Source: Cytophagales bacterium
GTDB lineage: Bacteria > Bacteroidota > Bacteroidia > Cytophagales > Cyclobacteriaceae
Assembly: GCA_003500135.1 (NCBI GenBank)
Contig: DNTA01000219.1
Location: 1 to 37,445 of the forward strand
Direction: 5' to 3'
Length of the DNA stretch: 37,445 nt
The notes beneath the pieces were generated by a model. The model did not search any database. It was not told where the DNA came from and was given only the letters and a program-made list of their open reading frames with translations. The position numbers and the translations under genes are program-made. Positions 1-8,915 of the stretch are shown here, one piece after another. Each line of letters begins with the position of its first letter. The stretch's first letter is position 1.

Positions 1-1493
1 AAACTCACATGGTCGCCATATCCAGGTATACTGAAGGGAAGCGAAAGTATAGAGTCATAGGTCGACAGGTCTTCAGCCCATAAGAATGACTTATGCCGCA
101 GTTCGATCGCATTCGGAATGAACTGGAACATGGCAAATAGGATCGGCATCTGAAGCAGTAGTGGTATACATCCGCTCAACGGATTCACACCTACTTTCTG
201 GTACAGTTTCATTGTTTCCGACTGCTGTTTTTGCATATCATCAGGAAACTGCTCCTTAATTTTGGCCATTTCCGGCTGCAACACCTTCGTTTTGGCCATT
301 TGTATTTGTGATTTGTAAGTAAGCGGCGAAATGATCAGACGAATAACAAAGACAAGTAAAATGATCACAATACCATAATTCGGAATGAACTTTTCAAAGA
401 AGTTGAACAACGGGATAATAAGCCAACGGTTGATCTCCCTTATGATCGGCCAACCCAGGTCGATGTTCTTTTCGAAATTAACGGTTACTTTTTTCAGTAT
501 GTTGTATTTGTTCGGGCCAAAGTACAGCCGCATTTGTTCGCCTTCAGCAGTTTCCATGTATTCAATAGGCCTTGGGAACGTAGCGAAAAGCTTTTTGACA
601 ACAGTAGTGTCTTCTTCTGCCACAGGAGTGATGGTGATTTGACCGCCTTTTATAGGTTTTTCAGGAATGATGGCTGAAGTAAAGAATTTTTGTTTAAACG
701 AAAGCCATGTAACGGGCTCGTCAAATGTCATGTCATCGGCGCTATTGCTTTTATTGCCCAGGTCGTCGTGTCCGTCATTTATATAGTTGAAATTGATGGA
801 CGAATACATTCGGCTCTGGTCGATATTGATTTCCTGTGGCTTCAGGTCATCACGCCAGACATAATGGATATCGTCTTTGATGGCCGTTCGCTGCAACCCT
901 TCCGATTTGTTTGTCCACAGTACCTGATAGCCTTTGGGAGGAAGGCCAAAAGTCCTTTTGATCGTGCCCCCTTCAAAAGCAAGGGTGAAATCGAGATAGG
1001 TTGTATCATTTTTTGAGTAAGGCTCGCTTGCTTCAAAGTACAATTCACTCAGGTTGATACGGCCATTGTTGATTTGGATGAACTGATCCAGCTGAGCGCT
1101 TTCTTCAGTCATCAACACAACAGTCTCATAGTTTTGATCTTCGTATTCCTTTAGTCTTACGGTTTGCCACAAGCCACCATTTGTGCTGAAGTCAATACTT
1201 ACCACTTCATTTTCCAGCGTAACAATTTCCTCTTCGCCATTTGCCACGGTAGCAAACGGCCCGTATTGTTGATAGATCTGCTGGTCTTTTATTGAATCGG
1301 GCTCTTCAGTTGTCTCAACAGGGGTGGTTGGTTGATTGGCCGTCACAGTGTCCGGAGTCCTCTTTTCCACCACTTCAGTGCTATCCGTTTGTTCGGTTTT
1401 GGCCAAATCTTCCGGCTTTGGAGCAAACCAGTAGAAGTAGGCCATCAAAAAGATAGCCAGGATGATTAATCCTGTTGCTTGATTCTTATCCAT
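1..1493 (-). CDS. yidC: Membrane protein insertase YidC, C-terminus cut by window edge
   Basis: YidC/Oxa1 insertase, which inserts and folds inner-membrane proteins with or without SecYEG. The ATG is at 1493 and no stop is reached before base 1, so about 497 residues are visible. An N-terminal membrane anchor (about residues 4-20, ending in YFYWFAP) is followed by an acidic Thr/Pro/Glu linker and the large periplasmic beta-sandwich domain typical of Gram-negative YidC. The second TM segment (IVIILLVFVIRLIISPLTY) carries Arg385, in the position of the conserved groove arginine (my alignment by eye). Next come the cytoplasmic MAKTKVLQPEM hairpin and the NPLSGCIPLLLQMPILFAMF segment. It lies 17 nt downstream of pyrG on the same strand, so co-transcription is likely; pyrG-yidC is a common Bacteroidota order. 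No own promoter was seen. Identification is secure; only the last TM segments are missing. Confidence 0.96.
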   Translation of the reverse strand, partial: MDKNQATGLIILAIFLMAYFYWFAPKPEDLAKTEQTDSTEVVEKRTPDTVTANQPTTPVETTEEPDSIKDQQIYQQYGPFATVANGEEEIVTLENEVVSIDFSTNGGLWQTVRLKEYEDQNYETVVLMTEESAQLDQFIQINNGRINLSELYFEASEPYSKNDTTYLDFTLAFEGGTIKRTFGLPPKGYQVLWTNKSEGLQRTAIKDDIHYVWRDDLKPQEINIDQSRMYSSINFNYINDGHDDLGNKSNSADDMTFDEPVTWLSFKQKFFTSAIIPEKPIKGGQITITPVAEEDTTVVKKLFATFPRPIEYMETAEGEQMRLYFGPNKYNILKKVTVNFEKNIDLGWPIIREINRWLIIPLFNFFEKFIPNYGIVIILLVFVIRLIISPLTYKSQIQMAKTKVLQPEMAKIKEQFPDDMQKQQSETMKLYQKVGVNPLSGCIPLLLQMPILFAMFQFIPNAIELRHKSFLWAEDLSTYDSILSLPFSIPGYGDHVS

Positions 1494-1510
1494 AAAAATT
1501 ATTCGCTTTC

Positions 1511-3136
1511 TTAATTATTATCTCTATCTCTATTGAATTCAATAGCCGCTTTAACAAACCCCACGAAAAGCGGGTGGGGGTTGGCTACTGTACTTCTTAA
1601 TTCCGGGTGAAATTGAACACCAATGAACCATGGATGGCTCTTCAGCTCTACTATTTCAACCAGCTTTGAGTCCGGGTTGATACCGATCGCCTTCATACCT
1701 TTCGACTCCATGTCTTTCAGGTATTTGTCATTGAATTCATAACGATGACGGTGTCGTTCCGTAATTTTTTGTTTCCCATATGCTTCATAAGCCTTCGACC
1801 CTCTTTTCAAATCACAAGGGTAGGATCCCAATCGCATGGTGCCACCCATTTGTTTTATATTTTTCTGATCTTCCATCAGGTCAATCACCTTGTGCTTGCT
1901 ATCAGGATCAAGTTCGGCAGATGAGGCATCGGTAAGTCCCAATACGTTTCTCGAAAACTCAATTACTGCGCACTGCATACCTAAGCATATGCCAAAAAAC
2001 GGAATATTGTTCTCACGTGCATACCGCGCAGCCGTTATTTTACCTTCCAGGCCGCGTTCACCAAATCCCGGAGCCACCAAAATACCATCAAGTGTATGCA
2101 ATTTACTATCAACATTCTCTTCATCAATGCTTTCTGAAGATATCCATTGAATATTTACCTTACATTCATTTTGGGCGCCGGCATGAATAAAGGCTTCAGC
2201 GATAGACTTATAGGCATCGTGCAGTTCTACATATTTTCCAACCAGGCCAATGGTCACATCCTTGGTAGGGTTTTTCAACCGGCCCAGAAATTCCTTCCAT
2301 CTGTCTAAGGTAGGCTCGTCTTTTAAAGGTATTTTCAGACGTTCCATCACCCTTTCATCCAGTTTCTCCTTTCGCATCAGTAGCGGCACATCATAAATGG
2401 TCTCAGCATCGAGCGCCTGGATAACCGAATTAAAAGGCACATTGCAAAACAGTGCCAGCTTCTTGCGTATATCAGCGCCTAGCGGGTGCTCCGATCGGCA
2501 AACAAGAATGTCGGGTTGCACCCCCGATTCCAAAAGCTTTTTAACAGAGTGCTGCGTTGGTTTTGTTTTCAGTTCCCCTGCGGCTTTGAGATAGGGCACC
2601 AGTGTAAGGTGGATTGTCACGATATTTTCCGGGCCCACGTCCCAACGGGCCTGCCGCATAGCCTCCACAAAAGGCAGCGACTCAATATCACCCACCGAAC
2701 CGCCAAGCTCGGTGATGATCACATCGTAATCGCCATTCTCTCCAAGGGCAAAGAAATTTCTTTTGATCTCATCGGTAATATGAGGGATCACCTGCACCGT
2801 TTTGCCCAGGTAGTCGCCATTTCTTTCCTGCGTAATCACATTATTGTAAATTCGGCCGGTGGTCACATTGTTAGCCTGCGATGTAGGTATGTTTAGAAAA
2901 CGCTCGTAGTGCCCCAGGTCAAGGTCGGTCTCAGCGCCATCTTCAGTCACATAGCATTCACCATGCTCATAAGGATTTAGCGTACCCGGATCAATATTGA
3001 TGTAAGGGTCAAACTTTTGAATGGTTACTTTTAAACCCCTTGCCTGAAGTAGTTTTCCCAGCGACGCTGATATGATTCCCTTGCCCAGAGACGATGTCAC
3101 TCCCCCAGTGACGAATACGTATTTGGCCTGCCCCAT
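1511..3136 (-). CDS. pyrG: CTP synthase
   Basis: CTP synthase makes CTP from UTP, ATP and glutamine, the last step of pyrimidine nucleotide synthesis in the cytosol. The 541-aa length is normal for the family. The N-terminal amidoligase domain starts [17 protein letters not shown], with the P-loop-like GVTSSLGKG motif. The C-terminal class I glutamine amidotransferase domain (from about residue 290) has the nucleophile Cys384 in GICLGMQ and the His/Glu pair in QFHPEL near the end. The start ATG at 3136 gives the conventional [12 protein letters not shown] beginning. It is divergent from cca and is the first gene of a probable pyrG-yidC transcript. I see no convincing consensus promoter in 3137-3240 for this strand; a weak TACCTTTA box lies about 35 nt upstream. 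Nothing is odd about the protein. Confidence 0.98.
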   Translation of the reverse strand: MGQAKYVFVTGGVTSSLGKGIISASLGKLLQARGLKVTIQKFDPYINIDPGTLNPYEHGECYVTEDGAETDLDLGHYERFLNIPTSQANNVTTGRIYNNVITQERNGDYLGKTVQVIPHITDEIKRNFFALGENGDYDVIITELGGSVGDIESLPFVEAMRQARWDVGPENIVTIHLTLVPYLKAAGELKTKPTQHSVKKLLESGVQPDILVCRSEHPLGADIRKKLALFCNVPFNSVIQALDAETIYDVPLLMRKEKLDERVMERLKIPLKDEPTLDRWKEFLGRLKNPTKDVTIGLVGKYVELHDAYKSIAEAFIHAGAQNECKVNIQWISSESIDEENVDSKLHTLDGILVAPGFGERGLEGKITAARYARENNIPFFGICLGMQCAVIEFSRNVLGLTDASSAELDPDSKHKVIDLMEDQKNIKQMGGTMRLGSYPCDLKRGSKAYEAYGKQKITERHRHRYEFNDKYLKDMESKGMKAIGINPDSKLVEIVELKSHPWFIGVQFHPELRSTVANPHPLFVGFVKAAIEFNRDRDNN

Positions 3137-3253
3137 AAGTTTTAATTAAATTCCTGAACTTACGGGGTATAAAGGTAGGACATTCAAACCAATTATGGGC
3201 CATCTATTTTTATTTTCCTTTCCGAAATAAAAAATAGTTTATTTGTGGTCTTT

Positions 3254-3284
3254 TTGGAGGGTTATGGCAATCGTGCTAATTTTG
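3254..3284 (+). promoter_or_regulatory. Bacteroidota-type promoter of cca
   Basis: TTG at 3254-3256, 20 nt, then TAATTTTG at 3277-3284, matching the TAnnTTTG minus-7 consensus. Transcription would start near 3288-3290 and give a leader of about 32 nt. This decides the cca start: the in-frame ATG at 3243 would lie upstream of the transcript. Confidence 0.7.
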
Positions 3285-3320
3285 TTGCCATTTATATTGC
3301 ATTGCAGTTATTTCACCCGA

Positions 3321-4730
3321 ATGAATTTACAAGAATCGCTGAATAAAGAACCTATTTTTTCCGTCCTGTCAGAAGCAGCCGGTAATGTTGAAACTTATGT
3401 AGTTGGTGGTTTTGTGCGCGATTTATTGCTGAAAAGGCCCTCCAAAGATATTGACGTAGTATGCGTAGGCAGTGGCATTGATCTGGCAAAAAAGGTGGCG
3501 AAGTTGATGGGTAAAAATGTCCAGGTGACAGTCTTCAAAAACTTTGGTACCGCAATGGTAAAGTCAGGTGATTGGGAAATTGAGTTTGTGGGTGCACGAA
3601 AAGAGTCTTACCGCCGAAGCTCGCGCAAGCCAATTGTAGAGAATGGGTCACTGGAGGACGATCAGAACAGAAGGGACTTTACGATCAACGCGATGGCGAT
3701 AGGTCTGAATGCACAAAATTTCGGTGAGTTGGTCGATCCCTTTGCTGGGGTTCGCGATCTGAAACGCAAGGTCATTCGCACACCACTGGAGCCCAAAGTA
3801 ACCTTTTCAGATGATCCTTTACGCATGATGCGGGCGATACGCTTTGCCAGCCAGCTGACCTTTGATATTGCCCCCGATACTTTTGATGCGATCGTAGCAA
3901 ACAGTGACCGCATTAAAATAGTATCCCGAGAAAGGACCACTGATGAATTGAACAAGATCATTTTGTCTCCCAAACCTTCCTATGGCTTTAAATTGTTGTT
4001 TCACAGTGGCATGTTGCAAAATATATTCCCTGAAATGATCGAATTGCACGGCGTGGAAACGGTGGAAGGTAAAGGGCACAAAGACAACTTTTATCATACG
4101 CTTCAGGTTCTCGACAATGTTGCAGAAGTTTCAGACGATCTGTGGTTGCGATGGTCGGCTATTTTACACGATATCGCCAAGCCCAAAACCAAGCGATTCG
4201 ACCCCAGGGCAGGATGGACCTTCCATGGCCACGAGGATAAAGGTGCGCGTATGGTGCCTCAGATTTTCAGGGCTATGCGACTACCCATGAACGACAAAAT
4301 GAGGTTCGTTCAAAAGCTGGTGAGGCTGCATTTGCGGCCCATTGCACTGGTAAAGGATGAAGTAACCGACACGGCCTTGCGAAGGCTGTTGTTTGAAGCG
4401 GGAGATGATATCAACGAACTCATGGCGCTGTGCAGGGCTGATATTACATCAAAAAACCATGCTAAGGTTAAGAAATACCTCAACAATTTCGATAGGGTTG
4501 AGAAAAAGCTGGAAGACGTGGAAGAGCGCGATAAGATACGAAACTTTCAGCCGCCAGTTACCGGCGAGATGATCATGTCGCACTTTAACATCGAACCGGG
4601 AAGGATTGTTGGACAGATCAAAGACGAGATCAAGGAAGCCATTCTGGAGGGTACAATTAAAAATAACCGTGAAGAGGCATGGAAATTGATGGAGGAGATT
4701 GGCAAAAGGAGAGGTCTTTTGAAAAAATAG
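3321..4730 (+). CDS. cca: CCA tRNA nucleotidyltransferase (class II, with HD domain)
   Basis: Adds or repairs the 3'-CCA end of tRNAs using CTP and ATP. The 469-aa protein has the class II nucleotidyltransferase head: YVVGGFVRDLLL (the GG/RxxxD loop), KDIDVV with the metal-binding Asp pair, and RRDFTINAMAI. The RNA and primer-binding region DDPLRMMRAIRFASQL follows, and a C-terminal HD phosphohydrolase-type domain has ILHDIAKPKTKRFD. I chose the ATG at 3321. The frame is open back to 3243, but those 26 codons overlap the promoter and encode a hydrophobic stretch foreign to this cytosolic family. It is divergent from pyrG. The next gene starts 66 nt downstream without a visible terminator between them, so read-through is possible. 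Confidence 0.96.
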   Translation: MNLQESLNKEPIFSVLSEAAGNVETYVVGGFVRDLLLKRPSKDIDVVCVGSGIDLAKKVAKLMGKNVQVTVFKNFGTAMVKSGDWEIEFVGARKESYRRSSRKPIVENGSLEDDQNRRDFTINAMAIGLNAQNFGELVDPFAGVRDLKRKVIRTPLEPKVTFSDDPLRMMRAIRFASQLTFDIAPDTFDAIVANSDRIKIVSRERTTDELNKIILSPKPSYGFKLLFHSGMLQNIFPEMIELHGVETVEGKGHKDNFYHTLQVLDNVAEVSDDLWLRWSAILHDIAKPKTKRFDPRAGWTFHGHEDKGARMVPQIFRAMRLPMNDKMRFVQKLVRLHLRPIALVKDEVTDTALRRLLFEAGDDINELMALCRADITSKNHAKVKKYLNNFDRVEKKLEDVEERDKIRNFQPPVTGEMIMSHFNIEPGRIVGQIKDEIKEAILEGTIKNNREEAWKLMEEIGKRRGLLKK

Positions 4731-4796
4731 TTTTCTAAGAAAAAAAACTTCAATACTTTTCCGGCCGGTTTGAGAATAAACTAATAACAAAGTAAT

Positions 4797-5504
4797 ATGA
4801 GAAAATACAAATCAATTTTTATCGTGCTATTTTGCATGGTTTCGCTTACATCTTTTGCTCAGGAACAACCAAAGACTGAACAGGAGATGCTCAAAAAGCA
4901 TTTTCGCATGAAATATGTTTTCGGTATGAAGTATAATGACGTGGCAGTAGCCAAAAATGCCATGTACGACCTGATCGCCCTGGAGCCCATGAATGACTCG
5001 TTAAAGCTCAACCTAGCCTATCTGTATTTTGACAACAGTCAGTTCGCCTCCGCATTGTTCATCGCTTCCGATATAATTTCCCGTAATCCGAATAATGTGA
5101 CTGCCCTTTACATGCAAGCCGCGAGTTATGACAATCTCGGCGTGAAGGACAAGGCCATCTCAGCATATGAGTCCTTATATTTTAAGGACAATAATAATGT
5201 GGAACATCTTTACAGGGTAATGGTGCTTCAATACCAGATAGGCCGGTTCAATGAAGCCAAGAATAATTCCGACATTATTATCAAAGCGCCTGAATCGGAG
5301 GAAATAAAGATGCAGTTTGCCAAAAATGAAAACGAGAATCAGGAAATAAGTATGAGGGCTGCGGCCTATAATATCAAAGGAATGATAGAAAAAGAACAAG
5401 GCAACAAAATTGAAGCCGAAAAGAATTTTAACATGGCGCTGGAATTACAACCAGAGTTCGCCCTTGCAAAACAAAACCTGGAAGATTTAAAAAACGAAGA
5501 ATAA
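4797..5504 (+). CDS. Secreted or periplasmic TPR-repeat protein
   Basis: A 235-aa protein with a clear signal peptide (MRKYKSIFIVLFCMVSLTSFA, cleavage probably after residue 21). It has no lipobox cysteine, so it is probably soluble in the periplasm. About four tetratricopeptide repeats cover residues 58-220: DSLKLNLAYLYFDNSQFASAL, TALYMQAASYDNLGVKDKAI, LYRVMVLQYQIGRFNEA and AAYNIKGMIEKEQGNKIEAEKNF. TPRs act as protein-protein scaffolds; no enzyme motif is present and I cannot name the partner. It follows cca by 66 nt and is closed by a strong terminator, so it may be expressed from the cca promoter. Confidence 0.85.
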   Translation: MRKYKSIFIVLFCMVSLTSFAQEQPKTEQEMLKKHFRMKYVFGMKYNDVAVAKNAMYDLIALEPMNDSLKLNLAYLYFDNSQFASALFIASDIISRNPNNVTALYMQAASYDNLGVKDKAISAYESLYFKDNNNVEHLYRVMVLQYQIGRFNEAKNNSDIIIKAPESEEIKMQFAKNENENQEISMRAAAYNIKGMIEKEQGNKIEAEKNFNMALELQPEFALAKQNLEDLKNEE

Positions 5505-5525
5505 ACGGTTTTATTCAACCAGAAT

Positions 5526-5557
5526 AAACGGCTGTCTCGATAAGGGATGGCCGTTTT
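5526..5557 (+). terminator. Rho-independent terminator after the TPR gene
   Basis: AAACGGC (5526-5532) pairs with GCCGTTT (5550-5556) around a 17-nt loop, followed by TTTTAGTTT. It lies 22 nt after the TPR stop codon and separates the cca-TPR unit from the sigma-factor operon. Confidence 0.7.
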
Positions 5558-5659
5558 AGTTTAACCGTATAAATAAAATTACTTTTTCAGCCCCTTTATT
5601 TTTAATTCATATGCAACCCTTCTAAATTTCAGTAGTCTTTTTAGTGAATCAGTTGAATT

Positions 5660-6220
5660 TTGAGCACACAGGTATTTGACATACATAGCGAACTGATCGA
5701 GCGTTGCAGGCACAATGACCGCAAGGCACAATACGAATTGTATGAAAAATACAAGCAGGCTATGTATCATGTGGCGCTCAGAATTTGTCATGATGCTGAT
5801 GAAGCTGAGGATGTATTGCAGGAAGCTTTTGTGAATGCCTTTACCAATATTCATCAGTTTGCGGGTAAGTCGCCCTTTGGCGCCTGGCTGAAAAGAATAG
5901 TGGTCAATAAGGCACTTTCAGCAATAGGTAAAAATAAAGTTTTTACCGAGGATATTGAAACGATGCAGGTGGAGGTGGCGGATGATGAGCCGTTGGAAGA
6001 TCTAAGCTATCAGGTAGATGAGATCAAAAAAGCAGTAAAGCTTTTGCCTGATGGATTCCGGTACGTATTGACCCTTTATCTTTTTGAGGGGTACGAACAT
6101 AAAGAAGTGGCGGAAATACTGGGAATTTCAGAGTCTACTTCAAAATCGCAATACAACAGGGCAAAGAAAAAGTTGAAAGAAATAATATTAACCAATAGAA
6201 AAAATGAGCGACGAGCTTGA
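5660..6220 (+). CDS. ECF-type RNA polymerase sigma factor
   Basis: A 186-aa extracytoplasmic-function sigma factor that directs RNA polymerase to a stress or envelope regulon. Sigma region 2 spans about residues 22-90 (YELYEKYKQAMYHVALRICHDADEAEDVLQEAFVNAF, then GAWLKRIVVNKAL). Region 4, with its helix-turn-helix, spans about 125-180 (LPDGFRYVLTLYLFEGYEHKEVAEILGISESTSKSQYNRAKKKLKE). The only plausible start is TTG at 5660: an in-frame TGA lies two codons upstream and no ATG occurs before region 2. A weak minus-7-like box TAAATTTC (5623-5630) would give a leader of about 22 nt. It overlaps the next gene by 17 nt, so translation is probably coupled to its likely antagonist. Confidence 0.93.
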   Translation: MSTQVFDIHSELIERCRHNDRKAQYELYEKYKQAMYHVALRICHDADEAEDVLQEAFVNAFTNIHQFAGKSPFGAWLKRIVVNKALSAIGKNKVFTEDIETMQVEVADDEPLEDLSYQVDEIKKAVKLLPDGFRYVLTLYLFEGYEHKEVAEILGISESTSKSQYNRAKKKLKEIILTNRKNERRA

Positions 6221-6743
6221 AAAATATATTCAAAAAAACAGAGACCGGTTTGATGACGGCGCACCATCGGATCAGCTCTGGCAAAAGATCTCTAACGATC
6301 TGGATCGACACGATGCCAGAAAAACCGGATCGAAAAGAGCCCTGAGGGTTTGGCAGGTGGCAGCCGCCGTTCTTTTATTGATTACCGGTTGGCTGGCGAT
6401 GGATAAAATCCAGACTGATGGTAGAAATGGAGTAGCTCAAGAGGTGATTCCTGTGGAAATAAAGGAGGTGGAGGCCTTCTATGCCCAGCAAATTTCTGAA
6501 AAGAGGCAAACTATGCTGGCATTGACGGAAAACCGTCCGGATCTGAAGGAACAATTCAGCGACGAGCTCAATGAACTGGATTCAGCATATAGTGCATTAA
6601 AATCTGATTTCGGCAAAGGCGACCCTGAGGAGGTGACCAATGCCATGATATGGAATTTACAGCTCCGCATCGAAATTCTTAATCGACAATTGGAAATCCT
6701 AAAAGAAATTAAAACGGAGGTGAATGATGAAACCATTATTTAA
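6204..6743 (+). CDS. Single-pass membrane protein, probable anti-sigma factor
   Basis: A 179-aa protein. Residues 1-48 are cytosolic, charged and helical (ELEKYIQKNRDRFDDGAPSDQLWQKI). One membrane segment lies at about 49-66 (VWQVAAAVLLLITGWLAM). The remainder is rich in Glu, Gln and Leu and strongly helical, and may form a coiled coil in the periplasm (about 85-175). This topology and its position overlapping an ECF sigma gene by 17 nt are those of sigma-sequestering membrane proteins. No zinc-binding HxxxCxxC motif is present, so it is not the ZAS class. The start ATG at 6204 lies inside the sigma gene. It also overlaps the next gene by 20 nt. The anti-sigma role is inferred from context and topology. 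Confidence 0.75.
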   Translation: MSDELEKYIQKNRDRFDDGAPSDQLWQKISNDLDRHDARKTGSKRALRVWQVAAAVLLLITGWLAMDKIQTDGRNGVAQEVIPVEIKEVEAFYAQQISEKRQTMLALTENRPDLKEQFSDELNELDSAYSALKSDFGKGDPEEVTNAMIWNLQLRIEILNRQLEILKEIKTEVNDETII

Positions 6744-7791
6744 AAAAGCGACAGCATGGGCGATCGGCCTGGGCATATTTTTAGCTGTTACACATCAGGT
6801 ACATGCTGATACTGAAAAGAACATAGATCGTTCTTTCAATTTAAAGGGCAATACGGAAATAGTGCTCGAAAACAAATTCGGAAAGATCCATATTGATACC
6901 TGGAATAAGCAAGTGTGCCAGGTGCAAGTTAAAATTACAGCCAAAGGCAGCAATGAATCGCGAAATAAAGACCTGCTCGACCGAATAGAAATTGAATTTG
7001 ATGATGCGATCAACTCGGGCAGCCTTGAAGTACGCACGGTCGTCAACAATTTAAAAAATAACAACAACAGCTTTAGCATTGACTATACCGTGCGGATGCC
7101 GAATGATAAGAAGCTGGAACTACACAATAGCTTCGGAGATGTTTATCTACCCGATTACAGCGGTAGCGTAGATATGACCGTAAAGTATGGTAACCTTCGT
7201 GCAGGCAATATTACAGGTAACCTCGATCTTTATCTTGCCTTTGGCAAAGCCGAAAGCGTAATGGGCAATCTTGTAAATGCTGATATCGAAGTAAAGTATT
7301 CCAAATTGGAGTGCGGCAATATCCGATTACTCGATCTGCAGAGTCAGTTTTCAGATTTTTCAGCGGAAAGTGTCCAAAATATCGACATTGAAAGCAAATA
7401 TGGATCATTAATCCTGGAAAGTGTTGAGCGTATTGAAGGCGAAATGGCATTTTCCGGTTTGAGAATTGGCAAGTTAAAAGAAGCCTTTGACCTCGAGGTG
7501 AAGTATGGCGATGGTATGGTTATCGAACATATATCACCTGGTTTCGATGTGATCAATCTGGAGTGCAGCTTCAGTAAATTCGAATTGAACCTAGATCCTG
7601 AGTTAGATTCACATATCAAGGCCGATATCCGCTTTGGAAATTTGAAGACCAGTGGCGACAGGTTCAATTTCAATATTGTGAAAAAAGAACATACCTCTAG
7701 TTATTACGAAGGTTGGTTTGGCGGTGAAAACACCAGGTCAAAAATTATAATTAATTCTAAATACGGGGATGTGAAGCTCTATCAGAATTAG
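6724..7791 (+). CDS. Secreted DUF4097-like beta-strand repeat protein
   Basis: A 355-aa protein with a signal peptide (residues 1-28, ending THQVHA). The rest is a run of short beta-strand repeats with recurring G(D/N)(L/V/I) and KYG(D/S/N)L elements, such as HNSFGDVYLP, VKYGNLRAGN, VKYSKLECGN, ESKYGSLILE, VKYGDGMVIE and NSKYGDVKLY. This is the DUF4097/DUF4098 adhesin-like beta-solenoid pattern. GGAGG at 6717-6721 is one of the few good ribosome-binding sites here and supports ATG 6724 (or the adjacent ATG 6727). It is the third gene of the sigma/anti-sigma operon. It may be an effector or envelope component whose folding is sensed by that pair, but this is inference and its biochemical role is unknown. 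Confidence 0.82.
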   Translation: MMKPLFKKATAWAIGLGIFLAVTHQVHADTEKNIDRSFNLKGNTEIVLENKFGKIHIDTWNKQVCQVQVKITAKGSNESRNKDLLDRIEIEFDDAINSGSLEVRTVVNNLKNNNNSFSIDYTVRMPNDKKLELHNSFGDVYLPDYSGSVDMTVKYGNLRAGNITGNLDLYLAFGKAESVMGNLVNADIEVKYSKLECGNIRLLDLQSQFSDFSAESVQNIDIESKYGSLILESVERIEGEMAFSGLRIGKLKEAFDLEVKYGDGMVIEHISPGFDVINLECSFSKFELNLDPELDSHIKADIRFGNLKTSGDRFNFNIVKKEHTSSYYEGWFGGENTRSKIIINSKYGDVKLYQN

Positions 7792-7805
7792 GATACTTTT
7801 ATATG

Positions 7806-7836
7806 GCGCAGCCGATAGAACATGGGCTGCGCTTTT
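7806..7836 (+). terminator. Rho-independent terminator after the DUF4097-like gene
   Basis: GCGCAGCC (7806-7813) pairs with GGCTGCGC (7825-7832) around an 11-nt loop, followed by TTTT. It closes the plus-strand operon and its T-run overlaps the stop codon of the convergent ftsE-like gene. No T-run follows on the other strand. Confidence 0.7.
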
Positions 7837-8548
7837 AAAATCCCGGACCTGACAATTCTATCTTTTCCTTCTTCGAATCCAGCACTTTACCATCCACACA
7901 TTTTAATATCCGGGCAGGGTGATTGCCCACAATCCGGTAGTCGTGAGTGGCCATTAATATAGCCGTTCCACTTTTATTGATTTCAAGGAACAGGTTGAAA
8001 ATCCCTTCTGACACATCGGGATCCAGGTTTCCGGTAGGTTCATCGGCAATTAATAATTGAGGTTCGTTGATCAGTGCACGGGCTATTACAACCCTTTGTT
8101 GTTCACCTCCTGAAAGCTGATGTGGCATTTTGCTGTCCACTGATCCAAGTCCAACCCTCATCAGAACTTCCGAAAGCCTGTTTTTCATTTTCGCGCGGTC
8201 TTTCCATCCTGTGGCTTTCATCACGAAAAACAGGTTTTCTGCTACCGTTCGATCCGGAAAAAGCTGAAAATCCTGGAAGACAATACCAAGTTTCCTTCTC
8301 AGGAGGGGAATTTCCTGTCTTTTTATTTTACTCAAATCATATCCGGCAATTCTGATTTCACCCAGTTGAAGGGACAGGTCTGCATAAAGTGTTTTTAATA
8401 AAGAACTTTTCCCACTACCTGTCCTTCCCACTAAAAACACCAATTCGCCTTTTTCTATGTAAAGTGTAATATCTGACAGGATGGTTTTATTCTCCTGATA
8501 AATGGTGGCATTATTGATAGATACAACCGGGTCGGTGTTGAATGACAT
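7835..8548 (-). CDS. ftsE: FtsE-like ABC transporter ATPase
   Basis: A 237-aa ABC ATPase of the FtsE/LolD/MacB type. FtsE works with the membrane protein FtsX at the division site to control peptidoglycan hydrolases. Visible motifs are Walker A GRTGSGKSS (residues 41-49), Q-loop FQDFQLFPDRTVAENL, signature LSGGEQQRVVIARAL, Walker B LLIADEPTGNLDP and the switch His in MATHDYR. I place the start at ATG 8548, giving MSFNTDPVV; the frame is open for 15 more codons but these lie inside the upstream gene. The upstream 69-aa gene stops 1 nt before this ATG, so translation is probably re-initiated. FtsX is not in the window, as is usual in Bacteroidota. The exact transporter partner cannot be proven from sequence. 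Confidence 0.88.
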   Translation of the reverse strand: MSFNTDPVVSINNATIYQENKTILSDITLYIEKGELVFLVGRTGSGKSSLLKTLYADLSLQLGEIRIAGYDLSKIKRQEIPLLRRKLGIVFQDFQLFPDRTVAENLFFVMKATGWKDRAKMKNRLSEVLMRVGLGSVDSKMPHQLSGGEQQRVVIARALINEPQLLIADEPTGNLDPDVSEGIFNLFLEINKSGTAILMATHDYRIVGNHPARILKCVDGKVLDSKKEKIELSGPGF

Positions 8549-8549
8549 A

Positions 8550-8759
8550 TCAGATTTCGAGTTTTTGCAGTTTGCCGAAAGGCATCGATTCAATAAGTTC
8601 TAATAGTTGTTCTTCCTTTCCTTCCAAACCAAGCTTGTCAAGCGATCTGAGCGGTCGCCCTTCTCGGTAGCTAAAGTAACCTATCAGCGTGAAATTATCA
8701 TCTCTAATCTGAATATAATTCGGGATTTTTTTCTTGCCTTTTACTTTGATGATGTACAT
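8550..8759 (-). CDS. Conserved small protein upstream of ftsE
   Basis: A 69-aa basic and hydrophobic protein beginning MYIIKVKGKKKIPNYIQ, with no signal peptide, membrane segment or recognised motif. I do not recognise the family. The predicted pattern is beta strands (YIQIRDDNFTLIGYFSY) followed by a helix (KEEQLLELIESMP). Its TGA (8550-8552) is 1 nt before the ftsE start, so the two are almost certainly co-translated. The 4.5S RNA ends about 55 nt upstream on the same strand. The tight coupling is the main evidence that it is real; a role linked to FtsE is possible but untested. Confidence 0.72.
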   Translation of the reverse strand: MYIIKVKGKKKIPNYIQIRDDNFTLIGYFSYREGRPLRSLDKLGLEGKEEQLLELIESMPFGKLQKLEI

Positions 8760-8820
8760 CTATTTCTGTTTTAGTAGCTAAACCGTGAGCAAAAGAAAAA
8801 GTTTGGATGAGCATAAAAAA

Positions 8821-8911
8821 GGGCAAACCGACATCGCACCGCTACAACCGCTTACCCTTGCTTCCTTCCGGACCTGGGGGATTCAGCAGGAGCTGGTCGC
8901 ATCGATTTGCC
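8821..8911 (-). ncRNA. ffs: Signal recognition particle RNA (4.5S, small bacterial type)
   Basis: Read on the minus strand, the apical domain contains CCAGGTCCGGAAGGAAGCA, the hallmark GGTC...GGAA tetraloop and asymmetric-loop segment that binds Ffh. The ends pair: GGCAAATCGATGCGACC at the 5' side with GGTGCGATGTCGGTTTGCC at the 3' side, allowing bulges. The RNA of about 91-95 nt is followed by a T-run (8815-8820), which with the closing stem serves as a terminator. It guides ribosomes making membrane proteins to FtsY and SecYEG. The 5' end is set by the perfect promoter just upstream; both ends may be off by a few bases. Confidence 0.95.
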
Positions 8912-8915
8912 GCTG

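Noticed and set aside
690..1016. 108-aa frame opposite yidC
   Set aside because: Lies wholly within the YidC periplasmic domain coding region on the other strand and has no recognisable domain.
2486..2896. 136-aa frame opposite pyrG
   Set aside because: Shadow of a conserved gene, with Cys/His-rich composition typical of antisense reading.
3243..3320. 26-codon N-terminal extension of cca with a hydrophobic stretch
   Set aside because: It overlaps the predicted promoter and start site, and the family has no membrane segment; the conserved protein begins at 3321.
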